The translations under genes and the position numbers were made by a program. This document shows, piece after piece, positions 47,340-58,852 of a DNA stretch of 64,000 bases; the first letter of the stretch is position 1, and each line of letters starts with the position of its first letter. Origin of the DNA: Wyeomyia smithii (lineage: Eukaryota; Arthropoda; Insecta; Diptera; Culicidae); contig NC_073695.1 of NCBI RefSeq assembly GCF_029784165.1, forward strand, positions 207,347,781-207,411,780, read 5' to 3'. The notes below the pieces were generated by a model that worked only from the letters and a program-made list of their open reading frames with translations, was not told the origin of the DNA and searched no databases.

Positions 47340-47925
47340 AAACGAAAATCAAAATCAAATATGGCGATACCGAGTACAGTTGAGTTCGCGACGGTCGTAG
47401 TGGAATTCTAAATTGCGTACGAATCGAGTGTAGTTCTACTTTGATTAAGTGGTTTATTTATATGCTATCGAGCAACTTTTACGAACCCGTTATCAGTTAG
47501 GTAGAGTGAGCACGCGAAAGATTTTTTTTTCGAAAACTTTATCATTATTCAGCCAAGTTCGTATCCGCAATTGAACGGGTTCAGAGCACTACTTCGGGTT
47601 CAATCTGTAGTGGCTTTGGTGTTGTTATTGTTGTGGGCGCTCATACTGTGCTATGATTTATATGAGAAAATTCATCCCGTTTTTTGTTGCACTTCGTGGG
47701 ATATACTCTCACTACCAGCCGGAGAAAATCTCACTGCTCTTCTGAATGCGGGCGTGACTGTGGAAAAACTCTGCCAGACAATAGGGAAGTGAAAATTTTC
47801 TTCCAGTGATCCAGGAAGTGCAAGTGAACAACAGTGTGATTTTCCCGAGCACTTTTTCGCAGTGATTCTGTGATGCAGACTGGAAAAGCGTTTTAATATT
47901 AAAGTAGTTGGATTGAAACATGCAA
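47340..47925 (+). promoter_or_regulatory. Candidate alternative promoter and first exon
   Basis: At about 47372 the sequence TACAGTTGAGTTCGCGACGG resembles an insect initiator followed by CG-containing downstream DNA. The stretch then runs to AAACATGCAA/GTAAGTG: an ATG at 47920 followed by one codon and a consensus donor (GT at 47926). That is the layout of a first exon whose coding part is only two codons, or of an untranslated first exon. It has the same strand as the exon at 16454-16547 and might be another promoter of that gene or of a different one. No protein sequence supports it. Confidence 0.3.
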
Positions 47926-47931
47926 GTAAGT

Positions 47932-48654
47932 GATCGAGTTCGCCAAAAAGGAAACACGAACTCATTAGAATTTCAATCGCTGATCTTATGGAAACTACTT
48001 CTGACAAGGAATTAATCCTCCAGTTCGTGAAACCTGTTTCCAGAAGATCCGAAACCAATGGATTGAACACAAGAATGGTTTCTTTTTCTGTATGCACCTT
48101 TTCGTCGCCGTCGTCGTTCTTTTTTGCTATATTAGTTCAACCCCAGGCAATAAAACTCCCAAAAAACATCACGAAACTCGATCCCCCTGTCGTCTTGTCG
48201 TAATCTTTGTCTTGTCTTCGCTTTACCACAAGTGTTCGGATTGACGTCAAAATGGTTTTCAGCGTTGGTGCAGTCTTGGTCAAACCGCAGATTTTTTTGT
48301 GTTTTGGCAGCATGATTTCCTTCCGTCTAGGGCTTCACAAGTTCGTGACGGGCAACTTTGTTACAGTCCGTCAGGGTTTACGCTCCAGTAACAGGCATGA
48401 CCAACAATCTTCCCACAGCGAGCACGAATTCGGGAGGCTTTTACCGAGGAGGAACGTTGGAGAACAGTGATGAAGATGAGGGAGACTTGACGCTTTAATT
48501 TCTCATCTCTGCCTTTTCCGGTGCAAACCAATTGCGCCGTGATTGGATGCTGTGTTCGGAGATGGTTGGCAGAGTGACCAGTGGGATATTTTCTTTCGAT
48601 ATATCGTCGACTGCAGGATTGTTTGTGTTAGATGAAAATGAAACAAAATTCTGT
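47932..48654. other. Unrecognised sequence
   Basis: No gene or repeat recognised up to the target duplication of the next element. Confidence 0.4.
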
Positions 48655-50889
48655 TTTTTTAACGCTCATTTCAAGATGGCTTGACAAAGTTTTTTTTTTT
48701 AATTCTTTTAGCACCAATATTTAGTGGTTAATTTGTGGTTTCGAAATCCAATTTGTGGTAATTTGTGGTTGAGTAATTTCTGAGAAATTTTCAGAAAACT
48801 GAGTCAAGCCATCTCTGAAAATGATTTCGCTTCAAATGAATCGGACAACGATGATATATACATCAATCGAAAGCTCCTAATTTGTGGTTCACGAAAATGT
48901 AGTTTTTGTAGGCATAGTTCATATTAAAATAATTAAAAAACTATTATTTAAATTTTTGAACATTGTTTACCTCTTGTTGTCAACACCGACCGTACGCGTC
49001 AAGATGATTTTTTTCTCAGAAAGCTTTCGTGTAGCGATGAGTATGGTGAAACTAGAGATACTCAGAGGGAGAGATATGCGGTGAGCCAAACGAACCGTTA
49101 AAATTGGAGCCAAACGAACAAGAAAGGTAACACCACATTTAGAGGTATTGCAATCAGGTACAAAAAAGAACGTGTTCATTTCTGTACGATTTTTTGTTCT
49201 ATTGCCAATAAATGAGTGATTTTTACCCGGAGTTCAACAAACCTTGTGTATAGGTAACAAAATAAGTGAAGGTGTATAAAATTAAACATAAGCATAAAAT
49301 ATATCACCTTAACAGTTTTTGCGAAGCACTTCACTATTCTTAAGGACTTTCACCGTCACCACCGATTATACAAGTCGAATGTTAGTCAACATTGCGCTTT
49401 GAGAAGAGATCTGGCACCTCTGACACATGAAACCCAGTTGCCGAATTGGCGATTTTTTTCACCGCGAATCTCTTCCTCTTGAGTATTTCTAGGTGAAACA
49501 GTATGTAAACAGCAGGGATACTATAGGTGCAGATTTGCTGCGAAAGGCAAATGTTGATCAATTAGCAGATATTTGTAGTTGACAAGCCTCCGTGTGTTTT
49601 ACGTAAATTTCCTCAAAACAGGTGAAGTTTTACGTAGACATGCGAGCGTAATTTTCTCGATCTTCGGTCGAATCATTTCCGGAAATGTAGTTTTGCCGTT
49701 TACCGATTGTTTGAAAAAAAAAAACCTAAATTAATACACCAAGGGGTGTGATCTGGTCTTTCTCATACAAAATCTATTATATGTTAAAATCTATTAGCTA
49801 AAAGTTAAAATCTATACGTTTTAACCCTTGGAATAAATTACAGCCTGATAATAATAAAGAACAATTTTTTGTTTTGATAAATATAATAATATTTTGGTAA
49901 CCAACTACGCAACTGTATTCGACTGTTGGGTATTTTAGAAACCGGAATGATGCCTGAAAATCGGGAATGGGCCTTAGAACTGTGGGGAACGGTTGAAACG
50001 CATGGTAAATGCCCAAAGGTGTGGGTCCTGACTAGAATTAAAATTCGATATTTTCTCGTCTCAGGAATATGCTACTACAACTACCCCCTGAATAATAAAA
50101 CAAAAAAGCTTTCAACAGCAGCGACAACTGTATGTCGTATACAGTAAGGTCGTTTTTTACGCGGGTTGCTTTCCTCCATTACTCAAAAACGGTACAAGAT
50201 ATCGACCTCATTTCAATCTCGTTTTCCGTTTTAGGCCACGAGTGATCATATATCAGTTTTAAAAAAAAATCACAATTTTTGGTGTAAATACTCAAAATTT
50301 AAAATATTGAATTTTAGTCTCTAGATTGGCCACTATCATATTCAAACGAGGTTTTAACGTTTTAGGACGGTTTTCTTTGTTATATTTGCAATTCAAAAAA
50401 GTCGTTTTTTACGCGGGCCCATACAAATTTGGAACGCATCCCCCGCGTAAAAAACGACCTTAGTGCATATAACGACTGTCGATATGTTCTAGATAACCCA
50501 CTAGCACTAACATCGGCAGGTGCCAGTACTATGCTCATCCAACGCCGCGTACGGTCGGTGTTAACAACAAGAGGTAAACAATGTTCAAAAATTTAAATAA
50601 TAGTTTTTAATTATTTTAATATGAACTATGCCTACAAAAACTACATTTTCGTGAACCACAAATTAAGAGCTTTCGATTGATGTATATATCATCGTTGTAC
50701 GATTCATTTGAAGCGAAATCATTTTCAGAGATAGCTTGACTCAGTTTTCTGAAAATTTCTCAGAAATTACTCAACCACAAATTACCACAAATTGGATTTC
50801 GAAACCACAAATTAACCACTAAATATTGGTGCTAAAAGAATTAAAAAAAAAAAACTTTGTCAAGTCATCTTGAAATGAGCTTTTTTAAC
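48655..50889. mobile_element. Mutator-like non-autonomous element with 335-bp inverted repeats
   Basis: The element spans 48664-50880. Its ends are long inverted repeats (48664-48998 and 50546-50880), starting GCTCATTTCAAGATG. An exact 9-bp direct repeat TTTTTTAAC lies immediately outside (48655-48663 and 50881-50889). Long inverted repeats plus a 9-bp duplication are typical of Mutator-like elements, although the duplication is low-complexity. The arms are nearly identical by eye. The 1.5 kb interior has no transposase I can recognise and contains a nested ACGCGG-family MITE (50147-50460). Confidence 0.78.
50145..50462. mobile_element. TA-flanked MITE, 'ACGCGG' family, copy 3
   Basis: Bounded by TA (50145-50146, 50461-50462), this copy (50147-50460) starts AGGTCGTTTTTTACGCGGG and ends with the complement. 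Unlike copies 1 and 2 it has no minisatellite interior but about 250 bp of unrelated AT-rich sequence, plus a short internal repeat of the end near 50400. It lies inside the Mutator-like element. Confidence 0.82.
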
Positions 50890-53519
50890 GTATAGAAGAT
50901 TTTCAATAATGTTTTGGATGATAAAAAAAATGTTCGGCTAAATCTCTTTACATCGAGCGTCCTCTGAAGGTGTAAAAATAGAAAAAAAAAAAAACTCACA
51001 AGGTTTAAATTAGGACAATAATTGGAATCAATTAAATTTTGATTTATACAATTTATACAATTTCATCGATTTGTGACGGCGTCACTCAGAATGATATGAC
51101 TTTCAAACCAAGCTTCCGACGATATTTGAATATTATTTTGGTGACGTTAAATTTATTGTTTCTAGTAACACTATCTGATTGAACAATTTAACGTTACTAT
51201 AGTTTAGTTTCGACGTTGTTTGAACAACACGTTACATTTTTCAAATACCTACTTCTTCACTTTGTAATATTTTTATATTTTTTTATCCCAATTCAAATTA
51301 TTATTTATAACCAGGTTAATAAACTAAAAATATAAATATTAGAACAAGATAGTCTTCTAGGACTGGATTGTATTTCTCCAAAAAATAACTATATATGTTA
51401 CAATGCAACAAATCAGCTGACTGAACCTGCCGCAATGAGTCGGTCGATGACCTCGCCAGGGTAATACACCCCGTTGCACTTGGATCGAATCTATCACCCT
51501 AACTTTCCTTTTTTCCCCCTTAATGGCATCGTACCACGAGACCGTTACCATCAGCAAGTACGTCTATTGCCACAAAGTGCGCTGACGATCAAACGCAATA
51601 GTCAAAGAAACTGTCATCCAACCGTTGGTGCTCCATCGAGACCACTTTTTCCCGCTGTTTTACCGGCAATTTTACTGTAATTAAATGTATTGATTTTACT
51701 CCCCCGTTTCATAAATAGAAGGAAAAAATCGAAAAGCCTAGCGCTGGCGATTTCCATGGTTTGCAGTTTGCTCACTACGATGGTCGGGCAAAAAAAGGTG
51801 GATAAAATTAAAAGGTGGAAAATTTATAACCCTATCGTGTAGTATAATCGCGCGGCCCTTCCTTAAGTAATCCCTGCGAAAGTGACGCAGTAGTCGCTAT
51901 CGTAAACAAACACATAAATACCGTTCGTACTCTACTAACGCGACTCGAGAGTTTTTCTTTTCCGCTGTGCTTCCTTTCGTAGCGTCAAATTGGAAACGTT
52001 TTCAAAGTTTTCCGGTAGGAAGGGAACCAGAAGTTGATACTTCGTACCACCGGCCGCAGGAATTGGATTTCGCCAGATCCGATCGATGTCTCCCCACGTC
52101 ACGGTTTGTAGTACTTCCTCAGCGACCTGTGCGGCGCTGTATGCAGAAATAAGCGAGCGCTCGCTCCGCCGGGCGAACAAATCAATTCAGTGCCTTGGCT
52201 GGCGGTCGCTTTAAAACGAGGAGAATATTCATGAGCGAAAGGAATAAATTGTACCCTGCGCGCTCGCTCGGCAGGCAAGCAGGGACAAACGTTTTTAATT
52301 TGGGTAATTTCTGCTTTGGTTTCGACCCTTTGGGTCACTTTGCACAGACTGGAAGTGGGTTATTTCGGGACATTCAATTAAGTCTGCTTTCGAAAGTGAC
52401 CTCTTTTCCACGCCGAAGTGATGCGTATCTGTTGGCGAATGTTTACTAAACACTCCAAGGGGAACGAAATATTTCGAGTTTGTTTATTGTGTGAAACATT
52501 TCATTGCAGTAATGTGTCTCGACGCGCTACAGCAACCATACTATAAATAGTCGGTATAGTTTTTTCTTCGCCTTTCAGGCCTAGAATATTTATTTGGTGT
52601 CAGATATCCCACGCTGTTTGCCTTCGCGGAGTCACCAGTAGTAGGAGTAGGAGGCAGTGTCATCTATACCGCCGGGTCATTCGTTGGCGGTCGGCCGCCC
52701 GCCGACTGGTTCCAAAGTATTACGAACGGGGTAATTGCCTAACTCCGTGACGCCATTGGTTGCTTTCTGCCGATGATTTACATTTATTTCATCTGAGCAA
52801 GCTAATGGGTGCTTTCTGGCCGTGTCGGGTGGCCCATTAAGAGTACTTGCTATACATACGGTGTTATCTCGGAATGTTTAGTTGTAGCAGTTTCGAGACA
52901 TCCCACAGTTGGACACAGCTGCTAGGAGAGTAGAGGAAGAGATAAATTTGTTCAATGGGAAAGGAAGTTCTTAATTGGATCATTGTAGCGTTAAATTAGA
53001 GATTAGAGATGACATAAATACGATCAAAACGAGGATGGGAAATCCATGCTATGGAGCATTTTGGGATTTTGTACAAGCTTCTCGGGGTTCGATGATGATT
53101 TTACGACTAATGATTTAACTAGAACGATGGTTTTTCCCTGAATTTTCGTGAATATATGAGTGAATATCTGTTGCAGCAAGTCATCATATTTTTCTAAAAC
53201 TCTTTTCAGCAAACATTAATTTGGAAGGTAATTCATTTGTAGTACCACTCAATACTATTGCTACAAAACTAAAGAAATCTTCTGCAACAAAAAAAAAATC
53301 ATTCAGCGGCGTTCCCTGAAACAAAAAAAGCATTTGACAAGTCATCTCATGACTTAATGACTTCTCGAAAAAACCAAAAAAAAAACAAAATGATAGATAA
53401 AGACTTTTAAAAAGTTCAGTTCACTGATGATATAGTCATAATTATTCGTGGCAACTATGAAGTTTCATCGAAAACCGAATGCAATTATGGTTCCTGTCAA
53501 ACAAAATTTTTACTGGTTG
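50890..53519. other. Long stretch without recognised genes
   Basis: The middle part (about 51900-52900) is richer in GC and CpG and may be single-copy regulatory DNA. A TATA-like CTATAAATAG lies near 52540. Nothing can be named. Confidence 0.35.
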
Positions 53520-53850
53520 TTTCTCCGGCATTCTAGCTACATGTCCAGCCGACTGAAGACTGCCGTGTTTTATTCGCTCGACTATATCCGCAGATTCGTA
53601 TGCTTAGTACAAGATCCTACGCTCGAAAACACCAAGAGCTTGCCGATCAGCCTTTTTCAGTGTTCATGCTTCATGGTCATAGAGGGCCTCCGGGAGGATC
53701 AGTGTTTTATAGAGTGCAAGTTTTGTAGAGGTTTGCAGGCTGCGTTACCGGAGCAGGTTATGCAATCCGTAGAAGGCCCGCATTCTCGCAGCTTCCCTCT
53801 TGAGAGGTCCAAAGCAAGGATGCCCGATCAGTCAAATATATCAGGATTTT
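53520..53850 (-). pseudogene. RTE-clade remnant, C-terminal part
   Basis: Reading the reverse strand with frame changes gives blocks AFYGLHNLL, LQTSTKLALYKTLILP, HEAWTLKKADRQALGVFERRIL and GHVARMPE: the end of an RTE polymerase. Stops and shifts are frequent. It resembles the RTE family-2 copy at 30100-30575. It may be the downstream half of the element whose upstream RT part lies at 54900-55770 on the same strand, with about 1 kb (including a MITE) in between. Confidence 0.65.
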
Positions 53851-54196
53851 AACAAATCTGATATTTTGCTACGAATTTTTTGTATCAACTTGTATTCTAA
53901 AGTTGGTCTCGTTAATAGTTAAATATCAAAATTCAAAATTATAGCAAGTTTTGTAAGGTTTTTGTCAGAAAAAGATCAGAATTAGTTAGAATGTACAATA
54001 TTTTGTTAATTGAATAACAAATTTTGTTGCAAATTTGCTTAAAAAAAACACACTTTTGAAAATTCAAGCGTATGATAACAGAATTTGATACAATTTTGTA
54101 CTTTCAATCCTTTTGGCATCAAGAACATTACAGGCTTTGTTATTTCTTTAAAGTTCAAATATATTTGTGTTACCCGTTTGGTATAATCGTTTGATC
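53851..54196. other. Unrecognised AT-rich sequence
   Basis: No gene or named repeat recognised between the RTE remnant and the palindromic MITE. Confidence 0.4.
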
Positions 54197-54562
54197 GGGT
54201 GCATATTCAATTTTAGAGTGTTTTATATGCGTTCTGATAGCTCGCTTCTCGAGTACCATTTTGAGAAACGATGTAAGACAAACTTGTAGTACCTTAGTAG
54301 CAATACAAGTTTGTCGAATAGTGCAACTCTAACTTAAATGCCTGAACTGTGAGAATCCATATTCAGTGTGATATCCAGCGAATATTCGCGGTGAATATCA
54401 TACTATCATAATTGGCTCTTACACTTTAGGTGTACGAGTTAGAGCATTGCTTTCTTCGACAAACTAGTAGTGCCACTTAGGGACTATAAGTTTGTCGTAC
54501 ATCAGTTATCATAAAAGTACTCGTAAAGATATCTATCGACACGCGGCCAATTGAAATAATTT
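54197..54562. mobile_element. Palindromic MITE, 'GTTGCATATTCAA' family, copy 2
   Basis: Both arms are more complete than in copy 1 (19609-19922). From the left: GGGTGCATATTCAATTTTAG, GATAGCTCGCTTCTCGAGTA, CAAGTTTGTCGAATAGTG, then the central hairpin AATATTCGCGGTGAATAT. The right arm is the degraded complement, ending near 54562. No exact target duplication was found. Confidence 0.7.
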
Positions 54563-54899
54563 TTTGTACGAGACAATTGGGGAAGGATGAAATGGTCCAT
54601 TAATAATTCCATTATGTTACATAATTCCCTTTTGAGGGATGATGTAGCATGAGAAAAACCCTTGGTTAATTTATATACAAGCAGTAAATTATAATAACGC
54701 CTAAAAAAGCACACCTTCTGTGTCTTTATTTTTTGGTCTCTCTACCTGTTATCACTTTTTACCTCGCACTGCGAAACATGCATCATAAAAGGAAGTGCAA
54801 GAATAAATCAGTATGATTACTCACTTTGAGCTCGATCCAGCTAGAGGTTCTCCAGTCTTGGCTTTTAACGAACATAAAACGAACATAGTTTAGTGTAGT

Positions 54900-55770
54900 T
54901 TCAATTGACACCTTGAACTTGAACATGCAACCTTGGTCCAAAGGTCTCTTTCACCGCTCTACGGTTGATACCAACCGTCCCCAGAACCTAGGAGCACGTG
55001 AGACTTCATATTGATGGTACTGCTTCTCTGCACGCTAGTGCTCCGCGCAGCTCCTTCCAATGCGTCCGTCACTCTGCTTCAAACCATCTAACATCACGAA
55101 AGTCCTGATGCATGATATGGAACCGTCAATCGTGGCACGAATCAATCTCATCAGTTTTGTTGGGAAACCTTATTCGAGCATAATCCGCCATAACTGCTTT
55201 CTCTTAACTGAATCATATGCTGCCTTGTGGTCTATGACAAAAAAGTGAGTCTGCAAGTTGAATTCTCGAAACTTATCGAGGATTTGTCGCAAGGTAAACA
55301 TTTAGTCCGTAGTGGAGCCAACAAAGGTAACCTGCAACGACATTGGTCTGTAGAACAGGATGCACGTGTGGGACCACCTTCAGCATGATCCGATGGATGG
55401 TACAATACAGCTGCTCGTTCTCGTTGCTGAAGAGTTCGGTGAGAAGGTCGTCCTACCCAGCTGTCTTGTAGTTTCCTAGTTCTTTCACTGCTTTCCTTAC
55501 CTCATCCATGGATGGTGGATCCACAGCTTGTCCTTCATTCGCTATATCAATCCCGCTCCTTTTGACGTCTCTGTCTTCCTCGCCGTTCAATAGCACACTA
55601 AAATAAAGTTTCTAACACTTGGCTTCCTCTGATTTCCCTTTTCTGTCATTGCACATGACAGGGGTTGACACGTTACGTCTCTATTATTTTTTTGTTAAAA
55701 GCTCGTCGGATTGTACCTGAAGAAGCAACACTCCGCTTCCGCAAAAACACGCTTCCAATGCGGTGATGGA
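54900..55770 (-). pseudogene. RTE-clade reverse-transcriptase remnant
   Basis: The reverse strand reads, in order: SIDIANEGQAVDPPSMDEVRKAVKELGNYKTAG, of which the first blocks (DPPSMDEVRKAV) are clear. Then come IHRIMLKV, DKFREFNLQT, DHKAAYDSVKR (the first catalytic aspartate region) and TLDGS/LDGLKQ. Finally NMKSHVLLGSGDD appears where the active-site box should be intact. Multiple frameshifts and stops break it. The AYDSVKR wording is characteristic of RTE elements. The polymerase end may be at 53520-53850. Confidence 0.65.
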
Positions 55771-55799
55771 GTCTCTTTTTAGCTAAAAAATATTTTACG

Positions 55800-56124
55800 G
55801 ATATTAGAGTATTTGGGGAGCTTTGTAGCCGCAAAGTTACAGAGTCCGTTTTGACAAGTGGATGACCGTGAGTTCGAATCCTAATAGAATCAGATCATAC
55901 AGCGTCAATGGACTTTAGCATGGGCTTATCCTCGGGCTCTCCACTAACCCTTCCTTCACGTTGAATTCTCAAAAACTTTGAAAACTTTGACAAATAACTC
56001 TTGACAAAAATAAGTTCCTTTTAGAATAAAATTGGACAGAGGGACGTTCAGTTGAAACCTATCCAAGGAAGTGTAATTGGTGATAATATTGGGAAAGGGT
56101 AAAAAGGAAGCACACAAGCACGAA
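55800..56124 (+). mobile_element. tRNA-derived SINE, second family
   Basis: From about 55815 the sequence has a tRNA-like front (GTAGCCGCAAAGTTACAGAG, then B-box-like GAGTTCGAATCC near 55872) followed by a unique body to about 56100. No exact target duplication or tail is visible. The family differs from the SINEs at 19558 and 35208. Confidence 0.6.
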
Positions 56125-56596
56125 CTATAATCAGTGATTTAAGAAGAGGGGGCCGGGCCTCAGGCTCTCACATTTTTGGGGCCCTCACAAATCGAGAAAA
56201 AGTTTTTTCCTCTATCAAATATGAGATTCAATCAAAAATTAGATTTACAGCAAGAAAATTTGATCAGATCATTTTAATCTGAAACTTTCCTTCAGTTTTA
56301 TTTTTTCGCGAGCGCCAATATCACAACTACATTCATAAGAGTTCACCTTGGATTCTCTTGGAATGACGACTATGAAGAATGCAAGGCTATATGCTGAAGT
56401 AGTTGAATGTTGATTGTTTAATTAATAAGTTCTCTGCAAAAAAAACTCGTAATTCTCACAAGTTTCTGGTAACTTTCCAATATCAAACAGATGTTTATAA
56501 CTCGTACGATAAAAAACGGTTTTATTTTATTTTGAGGCCCTCACTTAAAACTGAGCCCCAGGCGCCCACAATCGTGAATCCGGCTTTGACTATAAT
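56125..56596. mobile_element. hAT-like element related to the 'CAGGGCCGG' MITEs
   Basis: The body (56133-56588) is 456 bp. An exact 8-bp duplication ACTATAAT flanks it (56125-56132 and 56589-56596). The right end read in reverse (CAAAGCCGGATTCACG) resembles the CAGGGCCGGATTT end of the small MITEs, and the GGCCC-rich parts near both ends match as well. The left end CAGTGATTTAAG is diverged. Its interior of about 350 bp is AT-rich and non-coding; it may be nearer the parental form of the family. Confidence 0.72.
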
Positions 56597-56689
56597 AATT
56601 CTGTCACTTACTCTCGATAGTGATATGTATGACTAATAAGAGAAGTGCGGAATACGGCAAACACCTGGGTGATATCACAAAAGATCAAT

Positions 56690-57250
56690 GTTTCTGGTGG
56701 GAGTGATGAGTCCATCCAGGAATTAACAGTGGAGGTTAAAACCGAATATGATCTATTGGATTCATTCGGGTTTTGTGAGACCTAAAATTACCTACGCTTC
56801 ATTGGTCTGGTGGCCGAAAACAAAGAAGAAAGGTGCCCAAGATAAGTTGAAAAAACTTCAATGACTAACCAGGGGTTCAATGAGTGGTACACCTACCAAA
56901 GCATTAGAAGTTTTACTGTTTTTGCTTCTAATGCATACAGGGCCGGATTCAGACGGTGTGGGGCCCGGGGCAAATTTTTTTGTGAGGCCCCTTTTTCTTA
57001 CATTTCGAGGTAACGTTCTGGGAGGTGGCGAGCAAAAAAAAAGGTCGCCCCAGAACTAGGGGGGCCCCTTGAATCGGGAGCCCCGGGGCATTTGCCCCCT
57101 TTGCCCCCCCCCCCTCAAATTCGGGCCTGAATGCATATATTTTTACAATACGAGGCCGAGAAAAGTGCTTCAAGGTTCAAAGGATCTTTACAACTCTTTG
57201 AAGGTGATCTAAGGTCATCTGAATATTTTAAAATCTATTCCTATCTACCC
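56690..57250 (+). pseudogene. R1/LOA-like retrotransposon RT C-terminal fragment
   Basis: With one or two stops the frame reads VRPKITYASLVWWPKTKKK, DKLKKLQ, GTPTKALEVLL and, after the MITE at 56938-57129 is skipped, LLMHIFLQYEAEKSASRFKG. The VWWPKT and KALEVLL...YEAEKSA blocks are typical of the thumb region of I/R1-group elements. The catalytic domain is absent. The clade assignment is from motif memory and is tentative. Confidence 0.6.
56930..57137. mobile_element. hAT-like MITE, 'CAGGGCCGG' family, copy 2
   Basis: The body (56938-57129) is 192 bp, bounded by an exact 8-bp duplication AATGCATA (56930-56937, 57130-57137). Its sequence is close to copy 1 (9532-9722), including GGGGCCCCTTGAATCGGGAG. 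It interrupts the R1-like reverse-transcriptase frame, and removing it plus one duplication restores that frame. Confidence 0.88.
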
Positions 57251-57479
57251 TCTAGTAATCCACTTATTATTGACGTAGGACTGCGTCTATCTGGGGCAAA
57301 CCAAATATTTAGCAATGCAACCATGGAAAAAGCGGTCAGGTTTTGAGCGCTTATATTCTTATCATTTAATAGATGCTAGAACATTTGGCATCAATCGATC
57401 AGAAATTCTTTTACGGTTGAGTTATGGCAACAAAAATGATCGGTTGGTTGACGATTTGTTGTTGCTGTTGTTGTTTTGC

Positions 57480-57576
57480 TCGCTCGAATATAAATCTCAG
57501 TGCAACGTATAAAAGCTAGCATCCAGAAGTTCAGTTTTCATTGTCTTTCCAATCACTGAAGCAAGAGGGTGAATCC
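57480..57576 (+). promoter_or_regulatory. Candidate TATA/initiator core promoter
   Basis: TATAAAAG at 57508-57515 is followed by an initiator-like TCAGTT at 57531-57536, with the T of the TATA box 25 bp before the initiator A. A second AATATAAATC lies 20 bp upstream. The Juan-like copy inserts about 40 bp downstream. Joined across it, the transcript would continue through GAGTCGATCGG to a consensus donor GCTGTG/GTAAGTCG near 58869. Host gene, solo LTR or other element promoter are all possible. Confidence 0.4.
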
Positions 57577-58852
57577 TCATCAGTTACTTAGAGTAACAAA
57601 TATGATTCGAACTAATAAATCTGAAGGCTATTCGACTGGAGCTGCTCTTCTAGATATAGAAAAGGCATTCGACAGTGTTTGGCATAAAGGTTTAATAGCT
57701 AAAATGTCAAATTTCAGTTTTCCGCTTTACCTCACAAAAATGATACAAAGTTATTTAACTGACCGCACTCTCCAGGTTAACTATCTTAATGGTAAATCTA
57801 ATAGATTGCCTGTTAGAGCTGGTGTGCCTCAGGGGAGTATCTTGGGCCCAATCTTATATAACATTTTTACTTCTGATCTTCCTGATTTACCACCAGGTTG
57901 TGAGAAATCTCTGTTTTGTGACGATACAAGCATTTCCGCAAAAGGAAAAAGCCTTCGTGTTATATGCAGTCGGCTTCAAAAAAGTTTAGATATATTTTCT
58001 TCATACTTACAAAAATGGAAGATTTCCCCTAATGCTTCAAAAACACAGTTAATTATTTTTCCTCATAAGCCAAGAGTTTCATTTCTCAAACCCACCCATA
58101 ACCACGTTATTAAGATGAACGGTGTGGTCTTAAATTGGTCTGATCAAGTTAAATACTTAGGGCTAATTTATGATAAGAATCTTACTTTCAAGGAGCACAT
58201 TGAAAATATCCAGTCAAAGTGCAATAAGTATATCAAATGTTTATATCCTCTTATCAACAGGAATTCTAGACTTTGTCTCAAGAATAAACTGTTAATTTAC
58301 AAACAAATATTTAGACCAGCAATGTTATATGCAGTTCCCATCTGGACAAGTTGTTGTGCAACCAGGAAGAAGACACTTCAAAGGATTCAGAGTAAACTTT
58401 TGAAAATGATTTTGAAGCGTCCTCCCTGGTTAAGCACGAACGAGCTACATAGGCTCACTAATGTAGAAACAGAAAATAGAAAATATGTCAAGCCAAATTA
58501 TCAACAAATTCCGACAAAAATCGTTGCAATCCTCAATTGCAACGATTAGCTCACTTTATAGTCAGTAAGATAGTTTTAAGTTTATTTTAAGTTTCGTTTT
58601 ATTCCTTTTATTCCTTTTTTTTCTTGACAAGTAGGTTTAATAATTTTCCTACAATTACATTATCTTAACTGCGAAAGCTAATAACATTCAATAATACTAA
58701 AAAGCGTACAAATATATATAATAATGTTGAAATGTCACCATTTGTGGCAGAACACACAATACTAATTCTGAATAGATATTTAAGTACATAAATAAATCAT
58801 TACAAACTCCCCCCCTATAAAAAAATAATATGGTAAAAAAGAGGGTGAATCC
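57563..58852 (+). pseudogene. Juan-like Jockey-clade retrotransposon, copy 1 (5'-truncated)
   Basis: A 14-bp duplication AAGAGGGTGAATCC flanks the element (57563-57576 and 58839-58852), so the body is 57577-58838 and is 5'-truncated by target-primed insertion. One frame is open for about 320 codons: TGAALLDIEKAFDSVWHKGL, RAGVPQGSILGPILYNIF, SLFCDDTSIS as the catalytic box, QKWKISPNASKTQLIIFPHK, KYLGLIYDKNLTFKEHI and PAMLYAVPIWTSCC. A frameshift near 58478 separates the C-terminal end (INKFRQKSLQ, SSIATISSLYSQ stop near 58566). The catalytic box has Cys in place of the usual Ala. The 3' UTR contains GTGGCAGAACACAC, also in copy 2. The endonuclease and ORF1 are missing, so it is not autonomous. 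Confidence 0.85.

Noticed and set aside
47571..47792. Membrane-segment-like frame (VVALVLLLLWALILCYDLY)
   Set aside because: It begins at TTG, not ATG, and lies in a probable leader. No in-frame ATG precedes the hydrophobic part.
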